DNA of 56,734 nt from Oscillospiraceae bacterium (GTDB lineage: Bacteria > Bacillota > Clostridia > Oscillospirales > Oscillospiraceae), in NCBI GenBank assembly GCA_017619715.1, contig JAFZRS010000016.1, positions 1 through 56,734 of the forward strand, read 5' to 3'. Positions 36,866-46,368 of the stretch are shown here, one piece after another (the first letter of the stretch is position 1; each line of letters starts with the position of its first letter). Under the pieces are notes generated by a model that was not told where the DNA came from, did no database searches, and saw nothing but the letters and a program-made list of their open reading frames with translations. The position numbers were made by a program, and so were the translations under genes.

Positions 36866-38134
36866 TTATTGATCCAGCAGGCAGGCCACACCGGGCAGCT
36901 CCTTGCCTTCCAGAAACTCCAGCGAGGCGCCGCCGCCGGTGGAAATGTGGGTCATCTTGTCGGCATAACCCAACTGCTCCACAGCCGCCGCGCTGTCGCC
37001 GCCGCCGATGATAGTGATGGCGCCGGTCTTGCTGAGCGCTTCCGCCACCGCCTCCGTGCCCTTGGCAAAGGTGGGGAACTCAAATACACCCATGGGGCCG
37101 TTCCAGATCACCGTGCCGGCATCCGCCACCGCCGCGCAGTAAGCCGCTGTGGTCTCCGGTCCGATATCCAACCCCTCCCAGCCGTCGGGAATGGCGCGGG
37201 TGGGTACGATCTGCGTATTGGCATCGGGCGCGTAATTGTCGGCAGCCACGGTGTCCACGGGCAGCAGCAGCTTAACGCCCTTCGCCTTGGCTTTTTCCAC
37301 CATGTCCAGCGCGTAGGACTCCCAGTCCTTTTCCAGCAGGCTGTTGCCCACGCTGCCGCCCTGCGCCGCAGCAAAAGTATACGCCATGCCGCCGCCGATG
37401 ATAATGGTGTCGGCAATATCCAGCAGGTTGTTGATTACGCCGATCTTGGAGGAGACTTTGCTGCCGCCCAAGATCGCCACCAGCGGACGCTTGGGATCGG
37501 AGATCGCACCGCCCAGCACCCGCAGTTCCTTTTCAATGAGGAGACCCGAAACGGCAGGCAGATACGCGGCAACGCCTGCGGTAGATGCGTGTGCTCTGTG
37601 CACCGCGCCGAACGCGTCGGACACATACAGCTCCGCCATATCCGCCATCGCCTTGGCAAGCGCCGGGTCGTTTTTCGTCTCACCCTTTTCAAAACGGGTG
37701 TTTTCCAACAGCAGTATCTGTCCGGGCTGAAGCGCCGCCGCTTTGGCCTGCGCGTCGGCTCCCACCACGTCGGTCGCAAAGATGACCTCCTGCCCAAGCA
37801 GCTCGCTCAAACGCTTGGCAACGGGCGCGAGCGTCAGCTTCTTCAGGGATTTTTCCCAGTCCTCCCGGGTGATATCCGCCTGGTTCTTGCCCTTTTCCAC
37901 CTGCTTTTTCACGTAGGTTTCAAAGGTCGCCGCCGGCTTGCCCAAATGGGAGCAGGCAATCACTGCCGCGCCGTGGTTGAGCAAATACCGGATGGTGGGC
38001 AGAGCCGCCACGATGCGCTTATCACTGGTGATGGCGCCCGTTTTCTTGTCCTGCGGCACATTGAAATCGCAGCGCAGCAAAACCTTCTTGCCCGCTACGT
38101 CCACGTCCTTGACCGTCTTCTTATTATAATTCAT
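36866..38134 (-). CDS. pgk: Phosphoglycerate kinase
   Basis: This 422-residue monomeric enzyme makes ATP from 1,3-bisphosphoglycerate. [21 protein letters not shown] at the N-terminus, [32 protein letters not shown] and the C-terminal [10 protein letters not shown] and [13 protein letters not shown] are standard. It is about 25 residues longer than the shortest bacterial Pgk, within the normal range. SD TTAGGAGG precedes ATG 38134. It follows trmL by 23 bp. Confidence 0.96.
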   Translation of the reverse strand: MNYNKKTVKDVDVAGKKVLLRCDFNVPQDKKTGAITSDKRIVAALPTIRYLLNHGAAVIACSHLGKPAATFETYVKKQVEKGKNQADITREDWEKSLKKLTLAPVAKRLSELLGQEVIFATDVVGADAQAKAAALQPGQILLLENTRFEKGETKNDPALAKAMADMAELYVSDAFGAVHRAHASTAGVAAYLPAVSGLLIEKELRVLGGAISDPKRPLVAILGGSKVSSKIGVINNLLDIADTIIIGGGMAYTFAAAQGGSVGNSLLEKDWESYALDMVEKAKAKGVKLLLPVDTVAADNYAPDANTQIVPTRAIPDGWEGLDIGPETTAAYCAAVADAGTVIWNGPMGVFEFPTFAKGTEAVAEALSKTGAITIIGGGDSAAAVEQLGYADKMTHISTGGGASLEFLEGKELPGVACLLDQ

Positions 38135-38157
38135 AGAGTCGACCTCCTAAATAGAAT

Positions 38158-38661
38158 TCAAACCTTCGCTGCGGTCCCTTTCATTTCGCCTTCGCCGGTC
38201 AGACCGGGAAAACCGTTTTGCCGCAACGCCTCATAAGTGAGGATCGCCACGGAATTGCTCAAGTTCAAGCTCCGCGCCTCCGATCGCATGGGTAAACGGA
38301 TACAGCGGTCGCGGTACTTCTCCCGCAGCCAGAGGGGAAGCCCCGCCGTTTCCTTGCCGAAAAACAGCCAGCAGTCCGGTGAAAAGGACACCTTCGTATA
38401 GTCCCGCGGCGCTTTGGTGGTGGAGAGCCACCCGTCGGACAGCGCGTCGGGGTGGGCGGCAAAAAAGTCGTCCAGATCCCGGTAATCAAACACGTCCACC
38501 AGATGCCAGTAATCCAGACCCGCCCGGCGCACCGCCCGTTCGGAGATGTCAAATCCCAGAGGGCGCACCAGATGGAGCTGACTGCCGGTGGCGGCGCAGG
38601 TGCGGGCAATATTGCCGCAATTCTGGGGAATCTCCGGCTCCACCAGTACAATATGCAGCAT
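38158..38661 (-). CDS. trmL: tRNA (cytidine/uridine 34-2'-O)-methyltransferase TrmL
   Basis: This 167-residue SPOUT enzyme uses SAM to methylate the wobble ribose of leucine tRNAs. The start at 38661 (MLHIVLVEPEIPQNCGNIARTCAATG) follows GGGAGG at eight bases; a GTG three codons upstream overlaps the SD. The C-terminal knot motif EARSLNLSNSVAILTYEALRQ and LFFGKETAGLP are the family signatures. It heads the glycolytic operon, an arrangement that ties it to growth-rate expression. Confidence 0.93.
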   Translation of the reverse strand: MLHIVLVEPEIPQNCGNIARTCAATGSQLHLVRPLGFDISERAVRRAGLDYWHLVDVFDYRDLDDFFAAHPDALSDGWLSTTKAPRDYTKVSFSPDCWLFFGKETAGLPLWLREKYRDRCIRLPMRSEARSLNLSNSVAILTYEALRQNGFPGLTGEGEMKGTAAKV

Positions 38662-38688
38662 CTTCCACACCTCCCGTCCGGAATCAAT

Positions 38689-38717
38689 ATTGTAATCCCA
38701 AGTTGTTAAAAATTCAA
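38689..38717 (-). promoter_or_regulatory. Promoter of the trmL-pgk-tpiA-gpmI operon
   Basis: Minus strand TTGAAT (38712-38717), 17-bp spacer, TACAAT (38689-38694), 28 bp before the start codon. Confidence 0.6.
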
Positions 38718-38882
38718 CTATAATTTCTCAAAAATTGCTATTTTTGTTAAAATAGAAAAAATCGGCGTCACTTCCTGCGAAAAATCGACATTCTGCACAT
38801 TTCCTGCTCACAACCAGAACCGACTTTACGCAGAAAAACTTGCTAAAATTTTTCCAAACTACTGGATTTTCCCGACAGGTCT

Positions 38883-38890
38883 GCTATAAT
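38883..38890 (+). promoter_or_regulatory. Extended -10 promoter of the GlmU-like gene
   Basis: TGCTATAAT (extended -10, hexamer 38885-38890), 30 bp before the ATG. The -35 region is weak, as allowed by an extended -10. Confidence 0.6.
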
Positions 38891-38920
38891 ATGCGTAGGA
38901 TAGCAAAGGAGGGATTTCCG

Positions 38921-39934
38921 ATGGATTGCAACGGCGTATTGTTTGATCTCCGGACGGGTCAGTCCACCGGAGAAAAGCCGCTCATGCTGCATTCGCTTCT
39001 GTTTTGCCCGGTATTGACCTGGGTGTGTCAGGAGTTGTCGAATCGTGGTGTGGAGCGGTTTTTTATTGCCTGCGATGACGCCTGGCAAGCCGATGCGCAA
39101 CAGGCGGCAGCTCCCTTTTCCGGGGTGACAATCCTATCCGGCGATGTGAAAACAATGCCGCAAAACGTAACGGTAATCGCCCGGGCGGTCTTGCCCATTC
39201 CCTCCGAGGAAGGCGAATGCGGTTTCCTTCCCTTCGCCGGCGCGGATATCCTCCGCGCCGCCGTACCCGCGTGGCGGGAGATCCAGATGGCACGTCTTGC
39301 GTCCCGGGGCGTAAACGTAATTGACCCCACCAACACCTATGTCGATCCATGCTGCACCGTTGCCCGGGGCGTTACGCTTCTGCCGGGCACCATTCTCCGT
39401 GGTAAAACCACCATCGGCGCCGGCTGTCAAATCGGACCCAACACCATGATCCGGGACAGCCGCATCGGGGAACATACCACTGTCAACGCCTCCCAGGTCA
39501 ACGAGAGCGTGATCGGATCTCACACCACCGTAGGACCGTTTGCATACGTTCGCCCGGGCTGCACGGTGGGAGACGGGTGCCGCGTGGGCGATTTTGTGGA
39601 ACTGAAAAACTCCGTGCTGGGTAACGGCACCAAGGTGTCGCACCTGACGTACGTGGGCGACAGCGACGTGGGACAGCGAGTCAATTTCGGCTGCGGTACG
39701 GTGACTACCAACTACGACGGCAAGCACAAGTACCGCTGTACCATCGGTGACGATGTGTTCATTGGCTGCAATACCAACCTGGTGGCGCCGGTGACACTGG
39801 GCAACGGCTCGTATACCGCCGCCGGCTCCACCATCACCGAGGACGTACCCGAGGACGCACTGGCACTGGCACGGTCGCGGCAGAGCAATAAGCTCGGCTG
39901 GGCGGCACGCTGGCGGGGAAAAACGGATCGGTAA
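38921..39934 (+). CDS. GlmU-like protein with intact acetyltransferase half and reduced nucleotidyltransferase half
   Basis: The start at 38921 follows AAAGGAGGG; the product has 337 residues. Residues about 125-330 form a left-handed beta helix that matches the GlmU C-terminal domain, including HLTYVGDSDVG with the catalytic His, CGTVTTNYDGKHKYRC and IGDDVFIGCNTNLVAPVTLGNGSYTAAGSTIT. The first about 120 residues replace a normal 230-residue uridylyltransferase domain. They lack the LAAGxGTRM signature, and only KPLMLHSLLFCPVLTWVCQEL recalls the fold. It may acetylate glucosamine 1-phosphate while another protein makes UDP-GlcNAc. It precedes prs, as glmU does in many Firmicutes. Confidence 0.85.
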   Translation: MDCNGVLFDLRTGQSTGEKPLMLHSLLFCPVLTWVCQELSNRGVERFFIACDDAWQADAQQAAAPFSGVTILSGDVKTMPQNVTVIARAVLPIPSEEGECGFLPFAGADILRAAVPAWREIQMARLASRGVNVIDPTNTYVDPCCTVARGVTLLPGTILRGKTTIGAGCQIGPNTMIRDSRIGEHTTVNASQVNESVIGSHTTVGPFAYVRPGCTVGDGCRVGDFVELKNSVLGNGTKVSHLTYVGDSDVGQRVNFGCGTVTTNYDGKHKYRCTIGDDVFIGCNTNLVAPVTLGNGSYTAAGSTITEDVPEDALALARSRQSNKLGWAARWRGKTDR

Positions 39935-40011
39935 GCCGCGGGTTATATGCCCGAGGCATCGATATACACAAGAGAAACAGTAATACGGGATAGAAAGCGA
40001 GTGTGTGCATT

Positions 40012-40971
40012 ATGATTTCTCACGGCAAAGACATCAAGATTTTCACCGGCAACTCCAATCCGGCGCTGGCGCAGGAGATCTGCAAGATCATTGGCATCAA
40101 GCTGGGTGAAGCGGACGTCAACACTTTTGCAGATGGCGAGATCTCGGTTTCCCTATATGAGACGGTCCGCGGCAGCGATGTGTTTTTGATTAACTCCACC
40201 TGCAAGCCGGACAACGACAGCCTGAAGTAGCTGCTGATTATGGTCGAAGCCTGCCGCCGCGCCTCAGCCGGCCGCATCACCGCCGTAGTCCCCTACTTCG
40301 GCTACGCGCGGCAGGATCGCAAGGCCAAGAGCCGCGATCCCATCTCCGCCAAGCTGGTCGCCAACATGATCACCTCCGCAGGCGCCGACCGCGTCCTGAC
40401 CATGGATCTGCACGCCGCTCAGATTCAGGGCTTTTTCGATATTCCCGTGGACAACCTGTACGGCAATCCCGTGTTCGTAGATTATTACGCCAAGAAGTTC
40501 GGCGCTGACGCCGAGAACATGGTGGTCGTCTCCCCGGACGTGGGCAGTGTGGCGCGGGCGCGCGCTTTTGCTCAAAAGGTGCATATGGGTCTTGCTATTG
40601 TGGACAAGCGCCGCCAAAAAGCCAACCAATGTGAGGTCATGCACGTGATCGGCGACGTGGCGGGCAAGGACTGTATCCTCTTTGACGACATGGTGGATAC
40701 CGCCGGTTCCCTGTGCAACGCGGCGCAGGCCATCGTGGACGTGGGCGGCGCACGCAGCGTATACGCCTGCGCCAGCCACGGACTGCTCTCCGGCTCCGCC
40801 ATTGAGCGCATCAATAACAGCCCCATCAAGGAGCTGGCGCTGCTCAATACGCTGCCTACGGAGTTCGGCGCAAGTTGCGGGAAAATCAAATACCTCTCCG
40901 TAGCCCCTCTGTTTGGCGAGGCGATTGAGCGTATTTATCAGGAAATTTCCATCTCCAAGCTGTTCAACTGA
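40012..40971 (+). pseudogene. prs: Ribose-phosphate pyrophosphokinase gene interrupted by one in-frame TAG
   Basis: Codon 73 (40228-40230) is TAG. Both sides are in the same frame and together would make 319 residues, the normal Prs length. The left part reads FTGNSNPALAQEICKIIGIKLGEADVNTFADGEI; after the stop it continues [37 protein letters not shown] and the PRPP-binding [10 protein letters not shown]. Relatives have a Glu at the stop position, so GAG to TAG by one base is the simplest change. Prs makes PRPP and is normally essential. Possible causes are a base error, a real mutation with a second copy elsewhere, suppression, or re-initiation at ATG 40240 giving a 243-residue fragment lacking the N-terminus. 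Everything else is conserved. Confidence 0.85.
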
Positions 40972-40987
40972 TCGAAACTGTGATATG

Positions 40988-41024
40988 ATAAGGAGGTCGC
41001 CGCGGCGACCTCCTTATTTCTTTG
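40988..41024 (+). terminator. Terminator after prs
   Basis: ATAAGGAGGTCGC pairs with GCGACCTCCTTAT in a 30-base palindrome, followed by TTCTTTG. Confidence 0.85.
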
Positions 41025-41064
41025 TTTTCCATAAATACTCTCCGGTAAAGGAGCGAAAACGGAT

Positions 41065-41655
41065 ATGTTTTTCAAGCGCGATAGCGGCGGCTGCACGTGG
41101 CTGCTGGTGGGACTGGGCAACCCCGGCGCAAAGTATGAATCCACGCGCCACAATATGGGCTTTCTGGCGCTGGATCGGCTGGCGGATCAGCAGGGCTTCC
41201 GGTTCAATAAACTGCGTTTCAAGGCGTGGACAGCCACCGCCGTACTGGGTGGAGAACGGGTGCTGGTGATGAAGCCCCAAACCTATATGAATCTCAGCGG
41301 CGAAGCCGTGGGCGAGGCCGCCCGTTTTTACAAGATTCCACCCGAACGGATACTGGTGATTTCCGACGACGTAGCTCTTCCGGCGGGGAAACTGCGCATT
41401 CGGGCACAGGGCAGCGCCGGAGGACACAACGGGCTGAAGAACATCATACATTATCTGGGCAGTGACGCCTTTCCCCGCATTAAAGTGGGTGTGGGAATGC
41501 CCGATCATCCCGACTATGACATGGTTGACTGGGTCACCGGTCGTCCCGCCGCCGCTGATGAAAAACCGCTGATGGAGGCGCTGGATCGCGCTGTGGAGGC
41601 AATTCCCGCAGTGATCCGCGACGGTGTGGCGGCGGCTCAAAGCCGATTTAACTAA
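41065..41655 (+). CDS. pth: Peptidyl-tRNA hydrolase
   Basis: This 196-residue enzyme frees tRNA from prematurely released peptidyl-tRNA. VGLGNPGAKYESTRHNMGF carries the catalytic His; KPQTYMNLSGEAV, ISDDVALPAGKLRIRAQGSAGGHNGLKNI and YLGSDAFPRIKVGVG complete the active-site set. The N-terminus has about eight extra residues. SD AAAGGAG. It is followed by mfd 28 bp downstream, the same order as in Bacillus (spoVC-mfd). Confidence 0.95.
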   Translation: MFFKRDSGGCTWLLVGLGNPGAKYESTRHNMGFLALDRLADQQGFRFNKLRFKAWTATAVLGGERVLVMKPQTYMNLSGEAVGEAARFYKIPPERILVISDDVALPAGKLRIRAQGSAGGHNGLKNIIHYLGSDAFPRIKVGVGMPDHPDYDMVDWVTGRPAAADEKPLMEALDRAVEAIPAVIRDGVAAAQSRFN

Positions 41656-41683
41656 AACACATTTGTAAGGGGGCAGATACGCC

Positions 41684-44600
41684 ATGGAAAACCTCATACG
41701 GCAACTGCTGGCACTGCCCCAGCTCCGGGAGCTGACCGCCGCGCTCTCTTCCGGTACCTCCCCTGCGCAAATCACCGGACTTTCGCCGGTACACCGTGCG
41801 CAGATCACCGCGGCGCTGCGCCGGGCGACGGCGCGCCCGGTTCTGATGGTCTGCGCCGATGAGAAAGACGCGGCGCGTCAGGCGGCGGATCTGCGCCTTT
41901 TGACCGGGGAGGACGTAACGGTTCTGCACGGTCGGGAGTGGCATCTGCACACCGCCGCCGCGGTGAGCCGTTCCTGGGAATATAAGCGTCTGGCGTCTCT
42001 CTACGCCATGTCCCAAGGTACACCGGTAACAGTGACCACGGTGGAAGCGCTTGTACAGCGCTGTATTCCGCCCTCTGTACTGGCGCAAAACGTACACGCC
42101 CTTGCCATGGGCGAAACATATGACCTGCCGCAACTGACCGAGCGGCTGATCGCCGCCGGATATACCCGCTCGGAACAGGTGGAAGGTCCCGGGCAGTTTG
42201 CCCTGCGCGGCGGCATTTTAGATGTATTCTCCCCCGGCGCCCAGCAGCCTGTGCGGTGTGAGTTTTTCGGCGATGAGGTGGATTCTCTGGGCTGGTTTGA
42301 CGTATCCACCCAGCGGCGAACGCGCAACTGTGAGCGTGCGCTGCTGCTGCCCGCCGGAGAGGTTCTGCCCTGTCCGGATGCGGCACAGCGGCTCGAGCAG
42401 GCGGCGCGGCGGCTCAAAGGGGACGGTGCCGAGCGGTTGCGCGCCACGCTGCAAAGCGACGCCGAACAGCTCCGGCAGGGTCTGCTGCCCCCGGGCACGG
42501 ATCGCTATATGTCCGCCGTCTATCCGGAGTTTTGCACGGCGCTTGATTATCTGCCCTCCCATACGCTGATTGTTTTAAGCGACAGTCCCCGTGTAGGCGA
42601 GGCGCTGCGCGGTTTTTTGTGGCAACTGAAAGAGGACGTCACCGCCGCCATGGAAAACGGTCTGCTCTGCGGGGCGTTTGCGGATCTCACACTGGGTGAA
42701 GTACAGTTGCAGCAGGCGTTGGGGCAGTATGCCGTAGCGCAGTTGGACAGCCTGCCCACCAGTCGGTGTCTGCTGCCGCCGAAAGGTCTGTGGCAGATCA
42801 ATGCCAAACAGCTCAGCTCCTACGGCGGCTCACTGGATACCGCCGCCACTGATATGACCCACTATCTCACCGTCGGTTACCGCTGCATGGTGCTGTGCGG
42901 CGGCGAGGTGCGAGGACAAAACCTGTATCGTTTGCTGACGGAGCGCGGCATCCCCGCCGCGCTGGATTTTTCAGGTTCTGCCGAGCCGGAACACGGGTGT
43001 GTACTGATTGGGCTGGGTGCCATCAGCGCCGGCAGTGAGTATCCTGAATTGAAATTGGCGGTGCTGACAGAAGGGCAACTCACGTCGCCCGTCAGCGGAA
43101 AGTCCAAAAAGGTCCGGTCGCGCCGGGAAGACAGCCACCGGAAAATTCAGTCCTACACCGACCTCACACCCGGGGATCTGGTGGTACACGTGCATCACGG
43201 TATCGGGCGCTTTGCCGGCGTGGTGCGCTTGAACGTAGACGGTGTAGAAAAAGATTATATTAAGATTACCTATGCCGGCACGGATTGTCTGTACGTACCC
43301 TGTACCGCCCTGGATCTGGTGAGCAAGTATATCGGCAGCGGCGGCGAGGAGGACGGAAAACCCGTCCGGCTCAACAAGCTCGGCGGCAGTGAATGGGCAA
43401 AAACCACCTACCGCGCCAAAGCCGCCGCCCGGGATCTTGCCAAGGGACTGATCACCCTGTACGCCGAGCGGCAGCGGCTGGGCGGTTACGCCTTTTCGCC
43501 CGACAGTCCGTGGCAAAGAGAGTTTGAGGATTCCTTTGAATATGAGGAGACGGACGATCAGCTTACTGCGGCGGCGGAGATCAAAGCCGATATGGAAAAA
43601 GCCGTACCCATGGATCGCCTCTTATGCGGCGACGTGGGCTACGGCAAGACCGAGGTGGCGCTGCGGGCAGTGATGAAATGCATTATGGACGGCAAGCAGG
43701 CGGCGCTGTTGGTACCCACCACCGTGCTGGCACAGCAGCATTATGCCACTGCCGTCAACCGTTTCCGCTCCTTCCCCGTCACCATTGAGGTACTCTCCCG
43801 CTTTCGCAGCGGCAGGCAGCTCAAAGACACACTGGAGCGGACGAAGCGGGGCAAGGTGGATCTGCTGATCGGCACCCATAAGCTGCTGCAAAAGAACGTG
43901 GAGTTCCGGGATTTGGGGTTGCTCATTATTGATGAGGAACAGCGCTTCGGCGTTGCCGCCAAGGAACAGCTCCGCCGGCGCAGCCGACAGGTGGATACCC
44001 TGACCCTCTCCGCCACCCCTATCCCCCGCACGCTGAACATGGCGCTGAGCGGAATTCGGGATATGAGTACCATCGAACAGCCGCCGCAGGATCGTCAGAG
44101 CGTGCAGACCTACGTGTTGGAATATGACCGGTCCGTTGTACTGGACGCCATTCGTCGGGAACTGGGACGCGGCGGTCAGGTCTACTATCTCCACAACCGG
44201 GTGGAGAATATCGATTCCTCCGCCGCGGCGCTGCAGCGAGAGCTGGGCGAAGATGTGGTCGTCGCCACCGCCCACGGCAAAATGCCCGAGAGTGAGTTGA
44301 GCCGTGTGATGCAGCAAATGTCCGATGGGGATATTCAGGTGCTGGTGTGTACCACGATCATCGAAACAGGGATCGATATTCCCAACGTCAATACCCTTAT
44401 CATCGAGGACGCTGATCGAATGGGTCTGAGTCAACTCCACCAGATCCGCGGACGCATCGGTCGCAGTCCCCGCCGCGCGTATGCCTATCTCACCTACCGC
44501 GCCGGAAAAGTTCTCTCGGAGGTTGCCGCCAAGCGTTTGAGCGCCATTCGGGAATACGTGGAGTTTGGCTCCGGTTTCAAAATCGCCATGCGGGATCTGG

Positions 44601-45217
44601 AGATCCGGGGCGCAGGTAATCTGTTGGGGCCGGAACAGTCCGGCTATATGATGAGCGTAGGCTATGATCTGTACCTGAAGCTGCTTGAAGACGCCGTACT
44701 GGAACAGCAGGGACAGCCCCGGCGCAAACGGGTAGAGTGCTCCGCCGACCTTACCGTATCCGCTCATATCCCCGAACGGTATGTCCCCTCAGCCCAGCAG
44801 CGCATGGATCTCTACCGGCGTATTGCCGCCATTGCCGCGAGCGAGGACGCGGACGATCTCACCGACGAGCTGCTGGATCGCTACGGTGAGCTGCCCGCGC
44901 CGGTACGCGCGCTTTTGGACGTGGCGCTGCTGCGCGCCGCCGCCGCGGCGGTATCGGTGTGTGATATCACACAAAAGGGTCGACAGCTTCTGTTCAGCTT
45001 TGCGGACACACTGAATGTAGCAGGATTGATGGCGCTGTGTACCCAGCCCCGATACCGTAACCGTCTGCTGTTAGGCGCGGGAAAGAGTCCACGTCTTACG
45101 CTGTATCTGCGCGAAGATGAGGACGCTCTCGCAGCCGCCGGAGAGTTGGTGGAACAACTGAAACGGCAAAGCGAAACGGCGTCTGACGCCGGAAGTAAGG
45201 AGGAACACACTCTGTGA
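41684..45217 (+). CDS. mfd: Transcription-repair coupling factor Mfd
   Basis: This 1177-residue SF2 translocase removes RNA polymerase stalled at lesions and recruits UvrA. An N-terminal UvrB-like region contains GQFALRGGILDVFSPG. A CarD-like RNA-polymerase-interaction domain starts near 493 (PGDLVVHVHHGIGRF). The translocase domains carry Walker A GDVGYGKTEVA (about 648), DEEQRFGV (about 749) and SATPIPRTLNMAL, followed by RGRIGRSPRRAYAY and a C-terminal TRCF domain. It ends with GTGA shared with the next gene's start, so translation is coupled. Confidence 0.97.
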   Translation: MENLIRQLLALPQLRELTAALSSGTSPAQITGLSPVHRAQITAALRRATARPVLMVCADEKDAARQAADLRLLTGEDVTVLHGREWHLHTAAAVSRSWEYKRLASLYAMSQGTPVTVTTVEALVQRCIPPSVLAQNVHALAMGETYDLPQLTERLIAAGYTRSEQVEGPGQFALRGGILDVFSPGAQQPVRCEFFGDEVDSLGWFDVSTQRRTRNCERALLLPAGEVLPCPDAAQRLEQAARRLKGDGAERLRATLQSDAEQLRQGLLPPGTDRYMSAVYPEFCTALDYLPSHTLIVLSDSPRVGEALRGFLWQLKEDVTAAMENGLLCGAFADLTLGEVQLQQALGQYAVAQLDSLPTSRCLLPPKGLWQINAKQLSSYGGSLDTAATDMTHYLTVGYRCMVLCGGEVRGQNLYRLLTERGIPAALDFSGSAEPEHGCVLIGLGAISAGSEYPELKLAVLTEGQLTSPVSGKSKKVRSRREDSHRKIQSYTDLTPGDLVVHVHHGIGRFAGVVRLNVDGVEKDYIKITYAGTDCLYVPCTALDLVSKYIGSGGEEDGKPVRLNKLGGSEWAKTTYRAKAAARDLAKGLITLYAERQRLGGYAFSPDSPWQREFEDSFEYEETDDQLTAAAEIKADMEKAVPMDRLLCGDVGYGKTEVALRAVMKCIMDGKQAALLVPTTVLAQQHYATAVNRFRSFPVTIEVLSRFRSGRQLKDTLERTKRGKVDLLIGTHKLLQKNVEFRDLGLLIIDEEQRFGVAAKEQLRRRSRQVDTLTLSATPIPRTLNMALSGIRDMSTIEQPPQDRQSVQTYVLEYDRSVVLDAIRRELGRGGQVYYLHNRVENIDSSAAALQRELGEDVVVATAHGKMPESELSRVMQQMSDGDIQVLVCTTIIETGIDIPNVNTLIIEDADRMGLSQLHQIRGRIGRSPRRAYAYLTYRAGKVLSEVAAKRLSAIREYVEFGSGFKIAMRDLEIRGAGNLLGPEQSGYMMSVGYDLYLKLLEDAVLEQQGQPRRKRVECSADLTVSAHIPERYVPSAQQRMDLYRRIAAIAASEDADDLTDELLDRYGELPAPVRALLDVALLRAAAAAVSVCDITQKGRQLLFSFADTLNVAGLMALCTQPRYRNRLLLGAGKSPRLTLYLREDEDALAAAGELVEQLKRQSETASDAGSKEEHTL

Positions 45218-46296
45218 AAAAATTATGGATTCGCCTCGGGGCGGGATTATTGACGGCTGTGGTCGCCGTGGCGGCAGTTATGCTGTTGAGCAATACGGCG
45301 GATAACGGAAAACGGACAGACGGTCTTTTCTATCAGGCCACCGGCATCCATCCCGATGCCAGACTCATTACCGTGGACGGTGAGCCGGTCACAGCAGAGG
45401 AATATTTCTACTGGTTGGCATACGGTTGCGAATATCTTTCCGCCTACATGGAATCTGCCGACTGGAACGATTCACTGACCGATGATATGTCGTACAGCGA
45501 ATACGCCAAATCCGACAGTCTGGAAGCTGCCAAGCTGTTTGCGCTGGTGCGCATCATGGCGAAGCAAAACGGCGTAACGCTGACACAGGAGGATCTGGAC
45601 GATTTGAAGGCGCAGCGGGACGAATACATCGCCTACTACGGCGACGAGGAGACGTACCTGCAGCAGATTGCGCTGGTAGGTATCAACGAAGAGATGTTTG
45701 ACCGGATCAATTCCCAGTACTATCTTTTGGATCATCTATCGGAGCTGTCTGTCACCGAGGGAAGCAGTCTCTACCCCGCCGAGGATGAACTGCTGGCATA
45801 TGCGCAAGCCAAGAATTACGTTACGGCACGGCTCCTTTTCCTCTCCACCTCCGGTCTTTCAGAGGAAGCCGCCGCCGACCAGCAGGCGCTGGCGGAGGAT
45901 TATCTTGCCCAACTGCGGCAGCAGAGCGATGCGGACGCGGCGTATGATCTTCTGGGTAAAATGGTGCAGGATCTCGGCATGGAGTTGCCAGAGGGTGACG
46001 TCACCTTCGGAAATGACGATACGCAGGATACACTGCTCCAAGCCGTTCTGGCGCTGGACGAGGGCGCCGTCAGCGACGTAATTGAGACGTCCAACGGTTT
46101 TTACATCGCCATTCGCCGCCCGTTAAACAAGACGGCTGTGGCAAAAAGCTATTATAACGACCATCTTTCCTCGGCGCGGCAAAACGCCAAAGTGGTCACT
46201 ACCCGAGCCTATGAGGATATCGACGCAGGTGCGTTTTTTACCACACTGATGAAGCTCCGCAATGAGTTGGCGGACTCCTTTACCGCCGAATCATAA
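45214..46296 (+). CDS. PrsA/SurA-type foldase (parvulin-like peptidyl-prolyl isomerase)
   Basis: The GTG start overlaps the mfd stop (GTGA). The 360-residue product has one N-terminal membrane segment (about 5-27) without a lipobox Cys, so it is anchored or cleaved and works outside the membrane. A SurA_N-like helical domain covers about 50-190, with DARLITVDGEPVTAEEYFYWL. The parvulin-like part (about 200-310) has YVTARLLFLSTSGLSEE and LDEGAVSDVIETSNGFYIAIRRP. It helps fold exported proteins. The mfd-foldase order is common in clostridia. Confidence 0.85.
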   Translation: MKKLWIRLGAGLLTAVVAVAAVMLLSNTADNGKRTDGLFYQATGIHPDARLITVDGEPVTAEEYFYWLAYGCEYLSAYMESADWNDSLTDDMSYSEYAKSDSLEAAKLFALVRIMAKQNGVTLTQEDLDDLKAQRDEYIAYYGDEETYLQQIALVGINEEMFDRINSQYYLLDHLSELSVTEGSSLYPAEDELLAYAQAKNYVTARLLFLSTSGLSEEAAADQQALAEDYLAQLRQQSDADAAYDLLGKMVQDLGMELPEGDVTFGNDDTQDTLLQAVLALDEGAVSDVIETSNGFYIAIRRPLNKTAVAKSYYNDHLSSARQNAKVVTTRAYEDIDAGAFFTTLMKLRNELADSFTAES

Positions 46297-46314
46297 TCCG
46301 CCCGTTTTGCAGAC

Positions 46315-46353
46315 AAAAACGCTCCGTCTCACGCTGTGAGACGGAGCGTTTTT
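46315..46353. terminator. Bidirectional terminator between the foldase gene and cysK
   Basis: ACGCTCCGTCTCAC pairs with GTGAGACGGAGCGT around a three-base loop, with A-run before and T-run after, serving both convergent genes. Confidence 0.93.
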
Positions 46354-46368
46354 TAATGTAGCGTTGTG

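Noticed and set aside
40228..40230. TAG in prs as evidence for amber recoding or pyrrolysine
   Set aside because: TAG ends other clear genes in the window (MBL protein at 10305, yqfC at 22889, radical SAM at 53846), and no other in-frame TAG within a conserved gene was seen.
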